Assembly: GCF_902859745.1 (NCBI RefSeq)
Contig: NZ_CADIJW010000002.1
Span: 124,001-188,000, forward strand
Origin: Achromobacter dolens
GTDB lineage: Bacteria; Pseudomonadota; Gammaproteobacteria; Burkholderiales; Burkholderiaceae_B
Length of the DNA stretch: 64,000 nt
Direction: 5' to 3'
Within the stretch, counting starts at the first letter, position 1; each line of letters begins with the position of its first letter. This document shows, piece after piece, positions 17,482 through 28,587 of the stretch. The position numbers were made by a program, and so were the translations under genes. The notes under the pieces were generated by a model, which had not been told where the DNA came from, made no database searches, and saw only the letters and a program-made list of their open reading frames with translations.

Positions 17482-17559
17482 GAAAACTCCTTTCCCGGGC
17501 AGGCCGGTCGTGTGCGGACGGGGCATCGGCCGGGCACGGCGCGCCGGCCGCGCCGGGCG

Positions 17560-18159
17560 TCACTTGTTTCGCTTGACCATATCCAGGATGGTCCGGAAGA
17601 GTTCGTCGCGCGCCTGCGCCTCGGGGATTTCACCGGCGACGGCCGCATTCGAGAGCGCGTCAGCCGCGCCCAGCATGGCCCACAGGCTGGCCGTGGCGAT
17701 GCCTTGCGGCCCGGCGAAGGGCGCGAAGAGGCGCCGGCATTTTTCGATGAAGGCATATTGGTACTGCCTTTTCACGGCGGCCAGCTCCGGCGAGCCGTCC
17801 AGCGCCGCGAGCACCCCGGCAATCTCGCGCCCTTGCGCCGATACGCACGCGACGTATCTCGCGGCGATGACGCCGGCCCTGTCCTTCAGGGTCGGCTTGC
17901 TGGCGGCGATGGCGTCGTCGATGATCGCCGTCTGGCGCGCATCGAAGTCCTGGTACAAGGCGGCCAGCAGGCCATTGCGCGTGCCGAAGTGGTCGTAGAC
18001 CACCGGCTTGGAAATCCCGGCCTCTTCGGCCAGGCGCCCGAGGGTCAAGGCGTCGGAGCCTTCCTCGCTGACCAGTTTCCAGGAGACTTCCAACAACTGG
18101 CGCGAGCGCTCGTCTTTCGACAGGCGGCGGCGTGGCGGCGGGGCGGGAGCGGCGGACAT
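17560..18159 (-). CDS. TetR-family transcriptional regulator
   Basis: A 199-residue TetR regulator. The helix-turn-helix lies at about residues 30-60 with DALTLGRLAEEAGISKPVVY and DHFGTRNGLLAALYQDF. The C-terminal ligand-binding domain runs to residue 195. It starts 19 bases after the quinone reductase gene, so the two form an operon, and it probably represses it. The candidate operator is the palindrome at 18817-18831. Confidence 0.88.
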   Translation of the reverse strand: MSAAPAPPPRRRLSKDERSRQLLEVSWKLVSEEGSDALTLGRLAEEAGISKPVVYDHFGTRNGLLAALYQDFDARQTAIIDDAIAASKPTLKDRAGVIAARYVACVSAQGREIAGVLAALDGSPELAAVKRQYQYAFIEKCRRLFAPFAGPQGIATASLWAMLGAADALSNAAVAGEIPEAQARDELFRTILDMVKRNK

Positions 18160-18178
18160 CTGTATTCTCGGGTATCGA

Positions 18179-18775
18179 TCAGGACGGCACGGCAAAGATC
18201 CGCTGGCCGATAACGTGCGCCGCGTCGAGATGGGACGCCGGAGAGCCGGTATCCGAGGGAAGCAGCAATTCCGATGTCGCGACGCGCGCGCCGCAGTAGC
18301 CAAAGATGCCGTGGTCGATCTGCGTTTTCATGGCGCCGAAATAGCCATGCTTGTCGTAGGTTCGCATATCGGCGCCGCCGATGGCAACCAGGTGCACCGG
18401 CAGGCGCTGCAATTTCTTGACCAGCTTGCCGTCCGCGCTGGCGTCATAGGCCCAGCCGTTGGTGAACACGCGGTCGATCCAGCCCTTCAACAAGCCGGGA
18501 AATGACCACCAGTAGACCGGGTAGACCAACGCCAACGCATCCGCGCGGTCGAGCCGCGCATGCTCGGCGAGGACGTCCGGCGGCGGCGCCGCCTGCTTCA
18601 GGTGCAGGGCCACGTCGGCCTGGGTGAATCTCGGATCGAACCCCTGCGCGGCCAGATCCGCGATCTCGAAAGTGTGTTCCGTACCAGAGGCGGCAATGCC
18701 CTGCGCGAGCCGGGCGGCGACGGCGTGGGTCAGGGATGCCGGATCGGGATGTGCGACAACGATAAGGGCGTGCAT
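18179..18775 (-). CDS. NAD(P)H dehydrogenase (quinone), flavodoxin-like fold
   Basis: A 198-residue flavoprotein of the MdaB/KefF/NQO family, which reduces quinones or electrophiles by two electrons. The N-terminal FMN loop HPDPASLTHAVA (about 9-20), the conserved PVYWWSFPGLLKGWIDRVF and the GADMRTYDKHGY segment are all present. It is cytoplasmic. Co-transcription with a TetR regulator suggests induction by quinones or related toxic compounds. Confidence 0.88.
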   Translation of the reverse strand: MHALIVVAHPDPASLTHAVAARLAQGIAASGTEHTFEIADLAAQGFDPRFTQADVALHLKQAAPPPDVLAEHARLDRADALALVYPVYWWSFPGLLKGWIDRVFTNGWAYDASADGKLVKKLQRLPVHLVAIGGADMRTYDKHGYFGAMKTQIDHGIFGYCGARVATSELLLPSDTGSPASHLDAAHVIGQRIFAVPS

Positions 18776-18816
18776 GCGGGGCCTTCCGTATCAAAGTTTC
18801 TATATACCAATCGTAG

Positions 18817-18831
18817 CCTACTTTTAGTAGG
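18817..18831. promoter_or_regulatory. palindrome upstream of the quinone reductase operon, candidate TetR operator
   Basis: CCTAC-TTTTA-GTAGG lies 42-56 bases before the reductase ATG, within the AT-rich promoter region of this operon (18795-18840). Its position is right for a TetR operator; binding is inferred. Confidence 0.5.
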
Positions 18832-18991
18832 TTGTGAAAAATTCTTTGGCCGCGGTCGCGGTGGCGGCGGCGGACATGTCCGCCGACCATGCCCGCCGCG
18901 ATCTTGAGCATGGGCGCCCGAAGCGATAAATTTGCTGCAGCGAAATCGTTACCGCGGCCTGCCCCGCAGGCCCGACGTTGGAGTCACACGC

Positions 18992-19612
18992 ATGGATATC
19001 ATCGAGACGATCGCTGCGCACACACGCGCGCTGCAACGCCCGCTGTACGCCGTGACGGCCAGCGCCATCCGCAAGGCCGACACTCCCCTCATCCTCACCC
19101 TGCACTGGCACGGCTTTCACCGTGATGGCGAGCCCGGCCGCCGGCTGCGCTCAGTCGCCGGTTCGGCGGTGCAGCTCAACCTGCGCTGGCACGAGTTTGC
19201 CGTGCTCGACCGCGCGATCATCGACGCCGGATGGGCGCTCGGCGCCTGGGACGTCGAGCGCGTGGCGCGCCCACCCTGGTGGCGCCTGAACGCGCCGGTC
19301 GCGGAAGCCGTGGCCGGCCACCGCGCCTTCGCCGATTATTCCGACCTGCCGTCCGCGCACGACCCGGTCGTGGTGGAAGCCCCGGACCAGCGGGACCTGA
19401 TCGCGCTGGCGGCGCGCAAGGGCTACGTGCGCTGGCTGTTCAGGCCGCGCAAGGGAGGACTGTGGCGCCTGGTGGACGGCGACGACAGCACGCTGGACGC
19501 CGACGGCGGACGCCCCATGCCCTGCCCGGTTCCGCTGCAACCGGACGGCCGCGAACTGCGCCGCAAGGTGCTCTACCGGCTCGGGCGGGGGAAGGGATTT
19601 TTGATTCCTTAA
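18992..19612 (+). CDS. protein of unknown function upstream of groES
   Basis: A 206-residue soluble protein that I do not recognise. It is rich in tryptophan and arginine (LILTLHWHGFHRDG, RPPWWRLNAP, VRWLFRPRKGGLWRLVDGDD). It has no signal peptide or membrane segment. The ATG at 18992 follows a GGAG site eleven bases upstream and excludes a longer TTG start at 18932. It precedes the heat-shock genes by 158 bases, but those have their own sigma-32 promoter, so co-regulation is not implied. Confidence 0.7.
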   Translation: MDIIETIAAHTRALQRPLYAVTASAIRKADTPLILTLHWHGFHRDGEPGRRLRSVAGSAVQLNLRWHEFAVLDRAIIDAGWALGAWDVERVARPPWWRLNAPVAEAVAGHRAFADYSDLPSAHDPVVVEAPDQRDLIALAARKGYVRWLFRPRKGGLWRLVDGDDSTLDADGGRPMPCPVPLQPDGRELRRKVLYRLGRGKGFLIP

Positions 19613-19637
19613 GTTTCATTTTGATGCATTTTTGACT

Positions 19638-19666
19638 CTTGAAGTGCCTTTGGCGCGCCCATAGAT
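19638..19666 (+). promoter_or_regulatory. sigma-32 heat-shock promoter of groESL
   Basis: CTTGAA at 19638-19643 and CCCATAGAT at 19658-19666, separated by 14 bases, match the RpoH consensus CTTGAA-N(11-15)-CCCCATnT. The start codon of groES follows 105 bases later. No CIRCE element (TTAGCACTC) is seen, so control is by RpoH rather than HrcA. Confidence 0.85.
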
Positions 19667-19770
19667 TTTTTGCGCATCCCGATCGCGGATGCCCGGCGCA
19701 TGACGGCGCAATGCCGTGAGGAGGCGCCGGCGTTCACTTTTTGATGATCAAGACTTCAGGAGATAGAGTC

Positions 19771-21742
<1,972 letters not shown>

Positions 21743-21768
21743 TCCGGCTCGGACCGGGGCAGCGTGAA

Positions 21769-21801
21769 GGCATCGCGCCACGGGCGCGGTGCCTTTTTTT
21801 T
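21769..21801 (+). terminator. rho-independent terminator after groEL
   Basis: An 11-bp stem (GGCATCGCGCC with GGCGCGGTGCC, one G-T pair) with a 3-base loop is followed by eight T residues at 21794-21801. It starts 26 bases after the groEL stop. Confidence 0.9.
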
Positions 21802-21906
21802 GCGTCGCGGCGCGCGACCGCCCCCCCTTCCGGGTCCTCGCGGGCCGCTCTTCAATGGCGTCTATGCATTCGCACCAACCGATTTCACGAATCAAAAACG
21901 CGGGAT

Positions 21907-21936
21907 CTTGAATCCGCGCGGACCGCACTTATATCT
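21907..21936 (+). promoter_or_regulatory. possible sigma-32 promoter of the hsp20 pair
   Basis: CTTGAA at 21907-21912 is followed, after 15 bases, by CTTATATCT at 21928-21936. The -35 element fits RpoH; the -10 is weaker than that of groES. It is placed 80 bases before the first hsp20 ATG. Confidence 0.5.
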
Positions 21937-22015
21937 CTGTTGAAGCGGTCGAGCGGCTGGCGATTGCGACGCATGAAGCGGCCCCGATCCTGTCCAACCA
22001 TCTTGGGAGGTAATC

Positions 22016-22459
22016 ATGGCGAACTACCCATTCACCGATACCGGTGTCGAGTCCTTCTTCGACGCGGTCCAGGAACAGATGGACCGCATCCTGCGCGGCG
22101 CGGGCCTGCCCGCCAACCTGCGCGCCCTGCCGCGCGGACATTTTCCGCCGGTCAATATCGGCGTGTCGGATGATGCCGCGGTCGTGGTGGCATTCATTCC
22201 CGGCATCGACCCGGACACCCTGAAAGTGTCCATCGAAAAGGGCCTGCTGACGATCAGCGGCACGCGCGAGACGCAGGCGCTGCCCGAGAACGCGCGCTAT
22301 TACGCGCGTGAACGCGCCGACGGTTCATTCACGCGCGCCATCGAACTGCCGGCCGACGTCGACGCGGACAACGTGCAGGCGCGCTATGTCGACGGCTGCC
22401 TGCTGGTCTCCATCAAGAAGAAGGAGTCGTCCAAGCCGCGTCTCATCCCGGTGCAGTAA
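22016..22459 (+). CDS. small heat-shock protein, Hsp20/alpha-crystallin family
   Basis: A 147-residue ATP-independent holdase. The alpha-crystallin domain covers about residues 42-138: PPVNIGVSDDAAVVVAFIPG begins it, and a beta-8/9 segment with VDGCLLVSIKKKES ends it. The C-terminal RLIPV carries the I-x-I/V-type anchoring motif. It has a GGGAGG-like ribosome site (TTGGGAGGTAATC). A second hsp20 follows after 34 bases. Confidence 0.93.
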   Translation: MANYPFTDTGVESFFDAVQEQMDRILRGAGLPANLRALPRGHFPPVNIGVSDDAAVVVAFIPGIDPDTLKVSIEKGLLTISGTRETQALPENARYYARERADGSFTRAIELPADVDADNVQARYVDGCLLVSIKKKESSKPRLIPVQ

Positions 22460-22493
22460 CGCCCGCCAATCGCACTATTCAGGAGATAGCATC

Positions 22494-22880
22494 ATGAATA
22501 CGCGTAACGAACTCGTTGTCGAACAAGAAGGCCGCGCCGCGCCGCGGCGCCCCGCCACCCTGCCCGCCGTGGACATTTTCGAGGACACCGCCGGCGTCAC
22601 GGTGCTGGCCGACCTGCCGGGCGTCACCAAGGAGCGCCTGAACATCAAGGTCGAATCCGACGTGCTCGTCATCGAAGGCGAAGCCGCCGTGCCAGTGCCG
22701 CAGGAACTGCGCCTGATCCACGGCGAACTGCGCGAGCCGCTGTTTCGCCGCTCGTTCCGGCTGGGGCCGGAATTCGACAAGGACGCGATCAGCGCCAACC
22801 TCAAGCAAGGGGTCCTGACGCTGCGCGTGCCGCGTGTGCGCGAAGCGCAGCCGCGCCAGATTCCGGTGACGGTGGCGTAA
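22494..22880 (+). CDS. small heat-shock protein, Hsp20/alpha-crystallin family
   Basis: A 128-residue small heat-shock protein. The alpha-crystallin domain (about 24-118) has PAVDIFEDTAGVTVLADLPG at its start and LKQGVLTLRVPR at its end. The C-terminal QIPV is the oligomer-anchoring motif. An AGGAGA site precedes the ATG at 22494. Tandem pairs of one class A and one class B-like sHSP usually form mixed oligomers; whether these do is inference. Confidence 0.92.
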   Translation: MNTRNELVVEQEGRAAPRRPATLPAVDIFEDTAGVTVLADLPGVTKERLNIKVESDVLVIEGEAAVPVPQELRLIHGELREPLFRRSFRLGPEFDKDAISANLKQGVLTLRVPRVREAQPRQIPVTVA

Positions 22881-22886
22881 ACGATG

Positions 22887-22917
22887 CGCCGCGCCGCGGG
22901 GCCACCGTGGCGCGGCG
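22887..22917. terminator. stem-loop between convergent hsp20 and autotransporter genes
   Basis: CGCCGCGCC (22887-22895) pairs with GGCGCGGCG (22909-22917), with a 13-base loop. There is no T run on either side, so it may act as a weak bidirectional terminator or as an end-stabilising stem. Confidence 0.4.
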
Positions 22918-22962
22918 TCCTGATGCGTTTCCGCGGCCGGCTCCCACCCTGCCGCCGTGGAT

Positions 22963-25900
22963 TCAGAAGCGATATCTCACTTCCAGCGACCCGGTGTTCT
23001 GCCGGTTGCCATCGCCGAACTGCCCGCCGTACAGCGCGCTCACCGTGGTGCGCTTGCTGACGTCGATGCCCACGCCAAGCTCGACCACCGCGGCGTCGCG
23101 CGCCACAGGGGCGCCCGTCACCGAAAACGCGTCCCCGCCCTGCACGAAGGACATCGTGCTGAGCGGATTGCGGTCGCCGAAGGCGTGGCGCCATCCCAGC
23201 GTGCCCCGCACCGCGCCGCGCGCGCCGGCGCTCTCGAAATCGCTGCGCGCGTGCAGGCCCAACGTGGTGGTCGTGATGCGGCTGCGGCCGCTCTCGCCGC
23301 GCAACGCCGCGTCGCCGCCGGATTCGGAAAAGCCGCGGGTACGCAGGTCGCTGAAGTTGGCGCCGACGAAAGGCTCGAGCGTGACCCGGTCATTCAACGG
23401 CACGGCATAACCGAGTTCACCGAAGACCTGGCCGGTGCTGGCGCCGTAGCTGGCCTTGAGCGTCTGGTCCAGGCCCGCGGCGGCGGTGCTGCGCCGGGTG
23501 TCGACGTCGTGCCAGGTATAGGCGGCCCCCAGGCTGAGATTGATCCGGCCCGCGCCGGCCTCGAAGGCCCGGCCGCCATACAGCGTGACGCTGTAGCTGT
23601 CGACGTCGGCGCTGGAGGCCCGGTCGCTGGTGCGGCTGCGGCTGTTGGTGTAGCCGAGCGCGCCGCCCAGACGCCATTGCGCGCCGACCGCCACGTCGCC
23701 GCCGAGGATCATGCCCGAGTCAGTCTGCGTGGTACGGGCGGCGTTGCCGTCGCCGCCCAGGGTGGTCCAATTGCCGAACACCTGAGTCCAGAGCGGCTGC
23801 GCATTCGATTGCGGCAGCGACGCGGCATCGCCCCTGCCCAGTTGCGCCGTCGGCGCGCCCGGCGCCCAGCCGGCGCCCAGGTTGGCGCGCAGCCGCGACA
23901 GCGGCATCTGCGCCATGGCGCCGGTGGCGCCCTGCAGGATCGACATCGCGCTGGCATGCGCTTCGCCGGAGAGCGCATCGAACGCCTGCGCGGGCATGCC
24001 GTCGGGCAGGTTCAACACGTGCCGGTACAGTGCGCTATCGGGCGCCAGGCTCTGCAGGGCCCGCGCCACCGCGCGCTGGTTACCGCTGGCCGCGGCGTCG
24101 ACAAACTGGATCGGGCGCGAGCCGCCGTCATCCGACGGGACCTGCTTGAGGCTCACCACCAGATCGACGCGCTGGCTGTCGTAGGCCAGTGAAGGCGTCA
24201 GGAACGCCAGGTTGCTCGAGACACTGTCGAATCGTCCCAGCACGCCATTGTCCGCGGTCAGGATGGTATAGGTGGTGGAAGGCGCATAGTTGCCGTTCTG
24301 ACCGATATGCAGCACGGATCCCGCCAGGTTGGCGCCGCCGGCCACCCGCACACTGCTGGCCAAGCCATCCGGCGTGGTGGCGACGCGGTAGACGGCTCCC
24401 GGTTGGAAGGTCAGGTCCCCCTGCACGTTCATGCGGCCCGTGGGAAGGTTGGCGCTACCCGGCGCCAGGGTGGCGCCGGACGCGATGGTCACATCGCCCA
24501 GCGTTCCGGAGCCGGACAGCGTCGACCCGCTCGCGGCAAGCACCTGGCCGCCAAGCTTGCCGTCCACCTGCAACGTGCCGGCCGCCACCTGTGTCGCGCC
24601 CGTGTAGGCGCTGCTGTCGCCGGTCAGCGCCAGCGTCCCGGCTCCCAGCTTCGTCGTTGCGCCCGCGCCGGAAATCGCGCCCGCGTAGACGGCATCGTCG
24701 GCGCGATCGAACCGCAGGTTCGCGTTGTTGACGATATTGCCGCTCAACGAGCCGCGATTGCCGCCATCGCCCACTTGCAGCGTGCCCGCGTCGACCACCG
24801 TGGTGCCCGCGAAGGCGTTCTCGCCGGCCAGCACCAAGGTGCCGGCGCCGGCCTGGCGCACCTGTCCGGCGCCGCGCAGTATCCCGTCGAAGCGGATCGC
24901 ATCGCCGCGATTGAAGACCAGCGCCGCGCCCGCCGCGATGTCCGCGTCGCCGGCCAGGCTGCCCGAGTTGGCGCCGTTGCCTATCTGCAGGGTGCCCGCT
25001 TGCACGAAAGTGCCACCGGCATGGTTACCGGCGCCGGTGAGGATGACGGTGCCGCTGCCAGTCAGGCTCAGCCCTCCCGCGCCGGACAGCGTGCCGGACA
25101 GCGTCATGCCGTTGGCGCCGGTGACCGTCAGCCCGCCTGGGCCCAGCACGAAGTCATTCGACATGCTCAACGCCCCCGGCACACCGGCGGCGGCGATCGC
25201 GCCCCCATTCGCGCTGATCGGGCCGAGTCCTAGCATGGCGCCGTGCTGCAGCGTCGCCAGGCCGCCGTTGAGCGTCACGCTGCCGCCGGAGACCAGGGGC
25301 GAATCCTGCAATATCCAGGAACCGCTGTTGATACGCAGGTTCTGGAAGTTGACGTAGGTCAGCCCGGAGATGGCGGTGACCGCCCCTCCCGTGCCGCTGC
25401 CGGTGCCGGCGGACGGCAGCGCGTTCTGCAGCACCAGCGTGTTGCCCCCGCCCACGCCGCCATCGATCGTGCCGGCGGGCGCGAAGGCAAGCCCGGGCTG
25501 ACCGGCCACCGGCAGGTCGGCCGACGAGGATCCCGAACCGCGAAACACGACGGAACCCGAAACGGCGGTGAAGGTATTGTTGCCGCCCTGGCCCAGCGAT
25601 ACGCCGCCGACGATGGTCCCGGCATTGGTGAAACTGTGCCCCTCGCCGGAAATGCCGGCGGCTGCGAACGCGACGCGGCCGACGATGGTGCCGGTACGGT
25701 CGTTGAGGAATTCCACCTTCGCGCCGCCGTAAGCGGCAATGACGGCCTTGTCCGCCGCCGCGGTGACGGTGCCGTCCACATCTCTGCTGCTTATCATGCC
25801 AGCGTTGGTGAGGTAGCTCGTCCCGCCGCTGCCGTTCTGCACGGCCACGGCCATGCCCAGGAGCGACGGCAGGCTGGAGCCGCCGCCGACGCCGGGGGTG

Positions 25901-26397
25901 ACGCCGACAATCGTCCCCGTCACCCCATTGGTCACCCGTGTGACGCTGGCCGAACTGTTGCCGACGAACACGCCGGTCGACCCGGCCGAATTCACGCCAA
26001 GCGGGTTGGGGTCGATCCTGCCATCGTTCGACACGGTCACGTTGCTGCCGGTCAGGCTGAGCGCGGTGCCGCCGCCGGGCGGTATGACGCCCAACGACCC
26101 CGTGCCAGTCACGGTGACCTCCAGGTTATTGGATGCATCCGCGTAGGACGGCGTGACAGGATTGGCTGGCGAGGCGCATTGGACGAGAAGGCCGACGCGG
26201 ATACAGTCCGCCTGGGCCGCCCCGCCGGTCCCGGCCAGCGCGAGCGCCAGCGCGGCGCCCAGCGCATGACGGCGCGGCAGGCAAGGCAGGACGGGGCCGG
26301 GCGAGATCCCGCCCGCGCGCGCTTGCGATGCCAGTTCCGACGCCGCTTGCCAGACGCGCAGGCGACGGTTCCATACCAGACGGTAGATGTGGTTCAA
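22963..26397 (-). CDS. type Va autotransporter with ESPR signal
   Basis: A 1144-residue autotransporter. It begins with an extended signal peptide region: LNHIYRLVWNRRLRVWQAAS is the ESPR pattern, followed by a hydrophobic stretch and cleavage near AQA63. The passenger (about 64-860) is a beta-helix with autotransporter-associated repeats such as GAGTLVLAGENAFAGTTVVD and GAGTLALTGDSSAYTGATQV. The C-terminal beta-barrel (about 865-1144) ends in SLEVRYRF. Two cysteines (65, 74) mark the mature N-terminus. The start is probably the TTG at 26395-26397, because it places ESPR at residue 1 and follows an AAGGGA site; upstream starts add non-ESPR residues. It is divergent from a TPR-glycosyltransferase-like gene. 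The ligand is unknown. Confidence 0.9.
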   Translation of the reverse strand: MNHIYRLVWNRRLRVWQAASELASQARAGGISPGPVLPCLPRRHALGAALALALAGTGGAAQADCIRVGLLVQCASPANPVTPSYADASNNLEVTVTGTGSLGVIPPGGGTALSLTGSNVTVSNDGRIDPNPLGVNSAGSTGVFVGNSSASVTRVTNGVTGTIVGVTPGVGGGSSLPSLLGMAVAVQNGSGGTSYLTNAGMISSRDVDGTVTAAADKAVIAAYGGAKVEFLNDRTGTIVGRVAFAAAGISGEGHSFTNAGTIVGGVSLGQGGNNTFTAVSGSVVFRGSGSSSADLPVAGQPGLAFAPAGTIDGGVGGGNTLVLQNALPSAGTGSGTGGAVTAISGLTYVNFQNLRINSGSWILQDSPLVSGGSVTLNGGLATLQHGAMLGLGPISANGGAIAAAGVPGALSMSNDFVLGPGGLTVTGANGMTLSGTLSGAGGLSLTGSGTVILTGAGNHAGGTFVQAGTLQIGNGANSGSLAGDADIAAGAALVFNRGDAIRFDGILRGAGQVRQAGAGTLVLAGENAFAGTTVVDAGTLQVGDGGNRGSLSGNIVNNANLRFDRADDAVYAGAISGAGATTKLGAGTLALTGDSSAYTGATQVAAGTLQVDGKLGGQVLAASGSTLSGSGTLGDVTIASGATLAPGSANLPTGRMNVQGDLTFQPGAVYRVATTPDGLASSVRVAGGANLAGSVLHIGQNGNYAPSTTYTILTADNGVLGRFDSVSSNLAFLTPSLAYDSQRVDLVVSLKQVPSDDGGSRPIQFVDAAASGNQRAVARALQSLAPDSALYRHVLNLPDGMPAQAFDALSGEAHASAMSILQGATGAMAQMPLSRLRANLGAGWAPGAPTAQLGRGDAASLPQSNAQPLWTQVFGNWTTLGGDGNAARTTQTDSGMILGGDVAVGAQWRLGGALGYTNSRSRTSDRASSADVDSYSVTLYGGRAFEAGAGRINLSLGAAYTWHDVDTRRSTAAAGLDQTLKASYGASTGQVFGELGYAVPLNDRVTLEPFVGANFSDLRTRGFSESGGDAALRGESGRSRITTTTLGLHARSDFESAGARGAVRGTLGWRHAFGDRNPLSTMSFVQGGDAFSVTGAPVARDAAVVELGVGIDVSKRTTVSALYGGQFGDGNRQNTGSLEVRYRF

Positions 26398-26658
26398 AGC
26401 GGGATCCCTTGTTTTTGCGACGGCCTGCGTCATCCTGGCCCACCGTGAAGGTGGCACGAACGCATGCGATCAGCGCGGCGCGCCCACGACAGGACGAGCC
26501 GACCTTTTTTGGCCGATGGGCGGAATATTTGCGCACAATATAGCCCGCGCCAGGGCGGCTGAAGCGAAAAGAAAAGGCGGAATCACTGGTCAATTCCTGC
26601 CCACCGCGAAGATAATCGCACTTTTGCCGCCAATGCCGATTTACAAGGAGCGACCTTC

Positions 26659-28569
26659 TTGGGCCCGACCGCCGACCGCGCCGCCCCGCCGTTGACCGTC
26701 CGCGAGGCGATCGCCCTGGCCCACACGCACTGGAACGCCGGTCAGGCCGCGCAAGCCGAAGACCTTTGCCTGCGCGTGCTGGACGCGGTTCCCGACCAGC
26801 CCGACGCGCGGCATTTGCTCGGCCTGATCGCGCATGCGTACGGCCATCCAGCGCTGGCGCTGGCGCATCTGCGCGCGGCCTGCCAGTCGCCCGCGGCGCC
26901 GGCCGCCTATTGCAGCAATCTGGCGGAAGTGTGCCGCCAGCAGGGACGGCTCGACGAAGCCGAGGCGGCCGCCCGCCGCGCGGTGGCCGCCGACCCGGGG
27001 CTGGCCGAGGGCTGGAACAACCTGGGCATCATCCTGCAGGAGGCAGGCCAGTTGGCCGCCAGCCTCGATTGCCTGCAGCGCGTGGCCGCATTGCTGCCCG
27101 ACAGCGCGCAGGCCCACAACAACCTGGGCAACACCTGCAAGCGCCTGGGCGACAACCCGCAGGCGCTGGTGCATTACCGGCGCGCCCTGGAATTGGACCC
27201 GGACTACGCGCAGGCCTTGAGCAACATGGCGGTGGCGTTGGGCGACGAGGGCCGGCACGAGGCCGCCCTGGCCGCCATCCGGCGCGCCATCGAGCTCGAT
27301 CCGCTGCTGCCGCAGGCGCACCTGAATCTGGCCGCGCTGGAACGTGCGCGGCCACGCCCAGGCCAGGCCCGGGCAATTCCCGGCGGCGCCCCGGCGCCGG
27401 CCGCGCCGCCCGATGAACATGCGCTGGGCGAGGCCGAGGCGCTGCTCCGCGAGGGCCGCTACGCCCAGGCCGAAAGGTTGCTACGCGACGCGCTGGCGCA
27501 GGCGGGGCGTCATGTCGCGCTATTGCGCCTGCTGGTCCAGGCCCTGCGGCCGCAAGGAAAGCTGCGGGAAGCGCGCGACGCCCTGGAGCACGTGCTGCGC
27601 GCGGAGCCGGGCGACACGGGGTCGCGCTTCGAGCTGGCCGAGGTGCTGCTGACGGAGGGCGATTTCGATGCCGGCTGGCGCGAATACCGCTACCGCTATC
27701 ACCTGGCGCACACGGCGGCGCTGGCCCGCCACGTGCAAAAGCCGCGCTGGGACGGCCGGCCGATCCCCGGCCAGACGCTGCTGCTGCATGACGAGCAAGG
27801 CTACGGCGATACCTTCCAGTTCCTGCAACTGGTGGCACTGGCCCGCGCGCGCAGCGGCGCGCGCATCGTCCTGGAGGTCAAGGAGCCATGCCACGCACTG
27901 GCGCGGCGCAGCGACGGGATTGATGAAGTCATCGTCGCCGGTTCGCCGCCGCCGCCGTTCGATCTGCACTGCGAGCTGATGAGCCTGCCGCTGGCGCTGG
28001 GCCTGCGCCTTGACGACCTGCCCGTGCGCACCGCCTACCTGCGCGCCGACCCGGCCCGCGTGGCTCGCTGGCGCGCGCGGCTGGCGGACCTGCCGCGCCC
28101 CCTGGTCGGCCTGGCCTGGGCGGGCAGGCCGACCCATCCGCGCGACGCGCAGCGTTCCCTGGCGCTGGCCGATATGGCGCCGCTGGCACAGCCTGGCGTC
28201 ACTTTCATCGGCCTGCAGGTCGGCGAGGCGTCCGCCCAGGCGGCCTCGCCCCCGCCGGGCCTGAACCTGGTGCCGTTGGGCCAGGATATCCACGACTTCG
28301 ACGACACCGCGGCCATCCTGACCCTGCTGGATGTGCTGGTGTCGGTGGATTCATCGCCGGTTCATCTGGCCGGCGCGCTGGGCTGCCCGGCCTGGGCGCT
28401 ATTGCCCTTCGCGTCCGACTGGCGCTGGCTGCGCGAGCGCCGCGACAGTCCCTGGTATCCGTCGGTGCGCCTGTTCCGCCAATCGGCCCCGGATGCGTGG
28501 CAGCCGGTGTTGGAAGAGGTGGCGGTCGCGCTGCGTGCCTTGCAGGCGGCCCGTTCCGCCACCGAATGA
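26659..28569 (+). CDS. TPR protein with a GT9-like glycosyltransferase domain
   Basis: A 636-residue protein. Tandem tetratricopeptide repeats fill about residues 10-235 and 255-345, for example HYRRALELDPDYAQALSNMA. From about 365 to 620 it has a glycosyltransferase family 9/heptosyltransferase-like domain: LLLHDEQGYGDTFQFLQ, VGLAWAGRPTHPRD and VSVDSSPVHLAGALG, the last being the donor-site pattern. Such TPR-GT fusions are often thought to glycosylate surface proteins. The start is the TTG at 26659, preceded by AAGGAG at 26645-26650. It is divergent from an autotransporter, which could be its substrate; that is inference. Confidence 0.82.
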   Translation: MGPTADRAAPPLTVREAIALAHTHWNAGQAAQAEDLCLRVLDAVPDQPDARHLLGLIAHAYGHPALALAHLRAACQSPAAPAAYCSNLAEVCRQQGRLDEAEAAARRAVAADPGLAEGWNNLGIILQEAGQLAASLDCLQRVAALLPDSAQAHNNLGNTCKRLGDNPQALVHYRRALELDPDYAQALSNMAVALGDEGRHEAALAAIRRAIELDPLLPQAHLNLAALERARPRPGQARAIPGGAPAPAAPPDEHALGEAEALLREGRYAQAERLLRDALAQAGRHVALLRLLVQALRPQGKLREARDALEHVLRAEPGDTGSRFELAEVLLTEGDFDAGWREYRYRYHLAHTAALARHVQKPRWDGRPIPGQTLLLHDEQGYGDTFQFLQLVALARARSGARIVLEVKEPCHALARRSDGIDEVIVAGSPPPPFDLHCELMSLPLALGLRLDDLPVRTAYLRADPARVARWRARLADLPRPLVGLAWAGRPTHPRDAQRSLALADMAPLAQPGVTFIGLQVGEASAQAASPPPGLNLVPLGQDIHDFDDTAAILTLLDVLVSVDSSPVHLAGALGCPAWALLPFASDWRWLRERRDSPWYPSVRLFRQSAPDAWQPVLEEVAVALRALQAARSATE

Positions 28570-28587
28570 CGTTCCGCCCCTTCCTCG

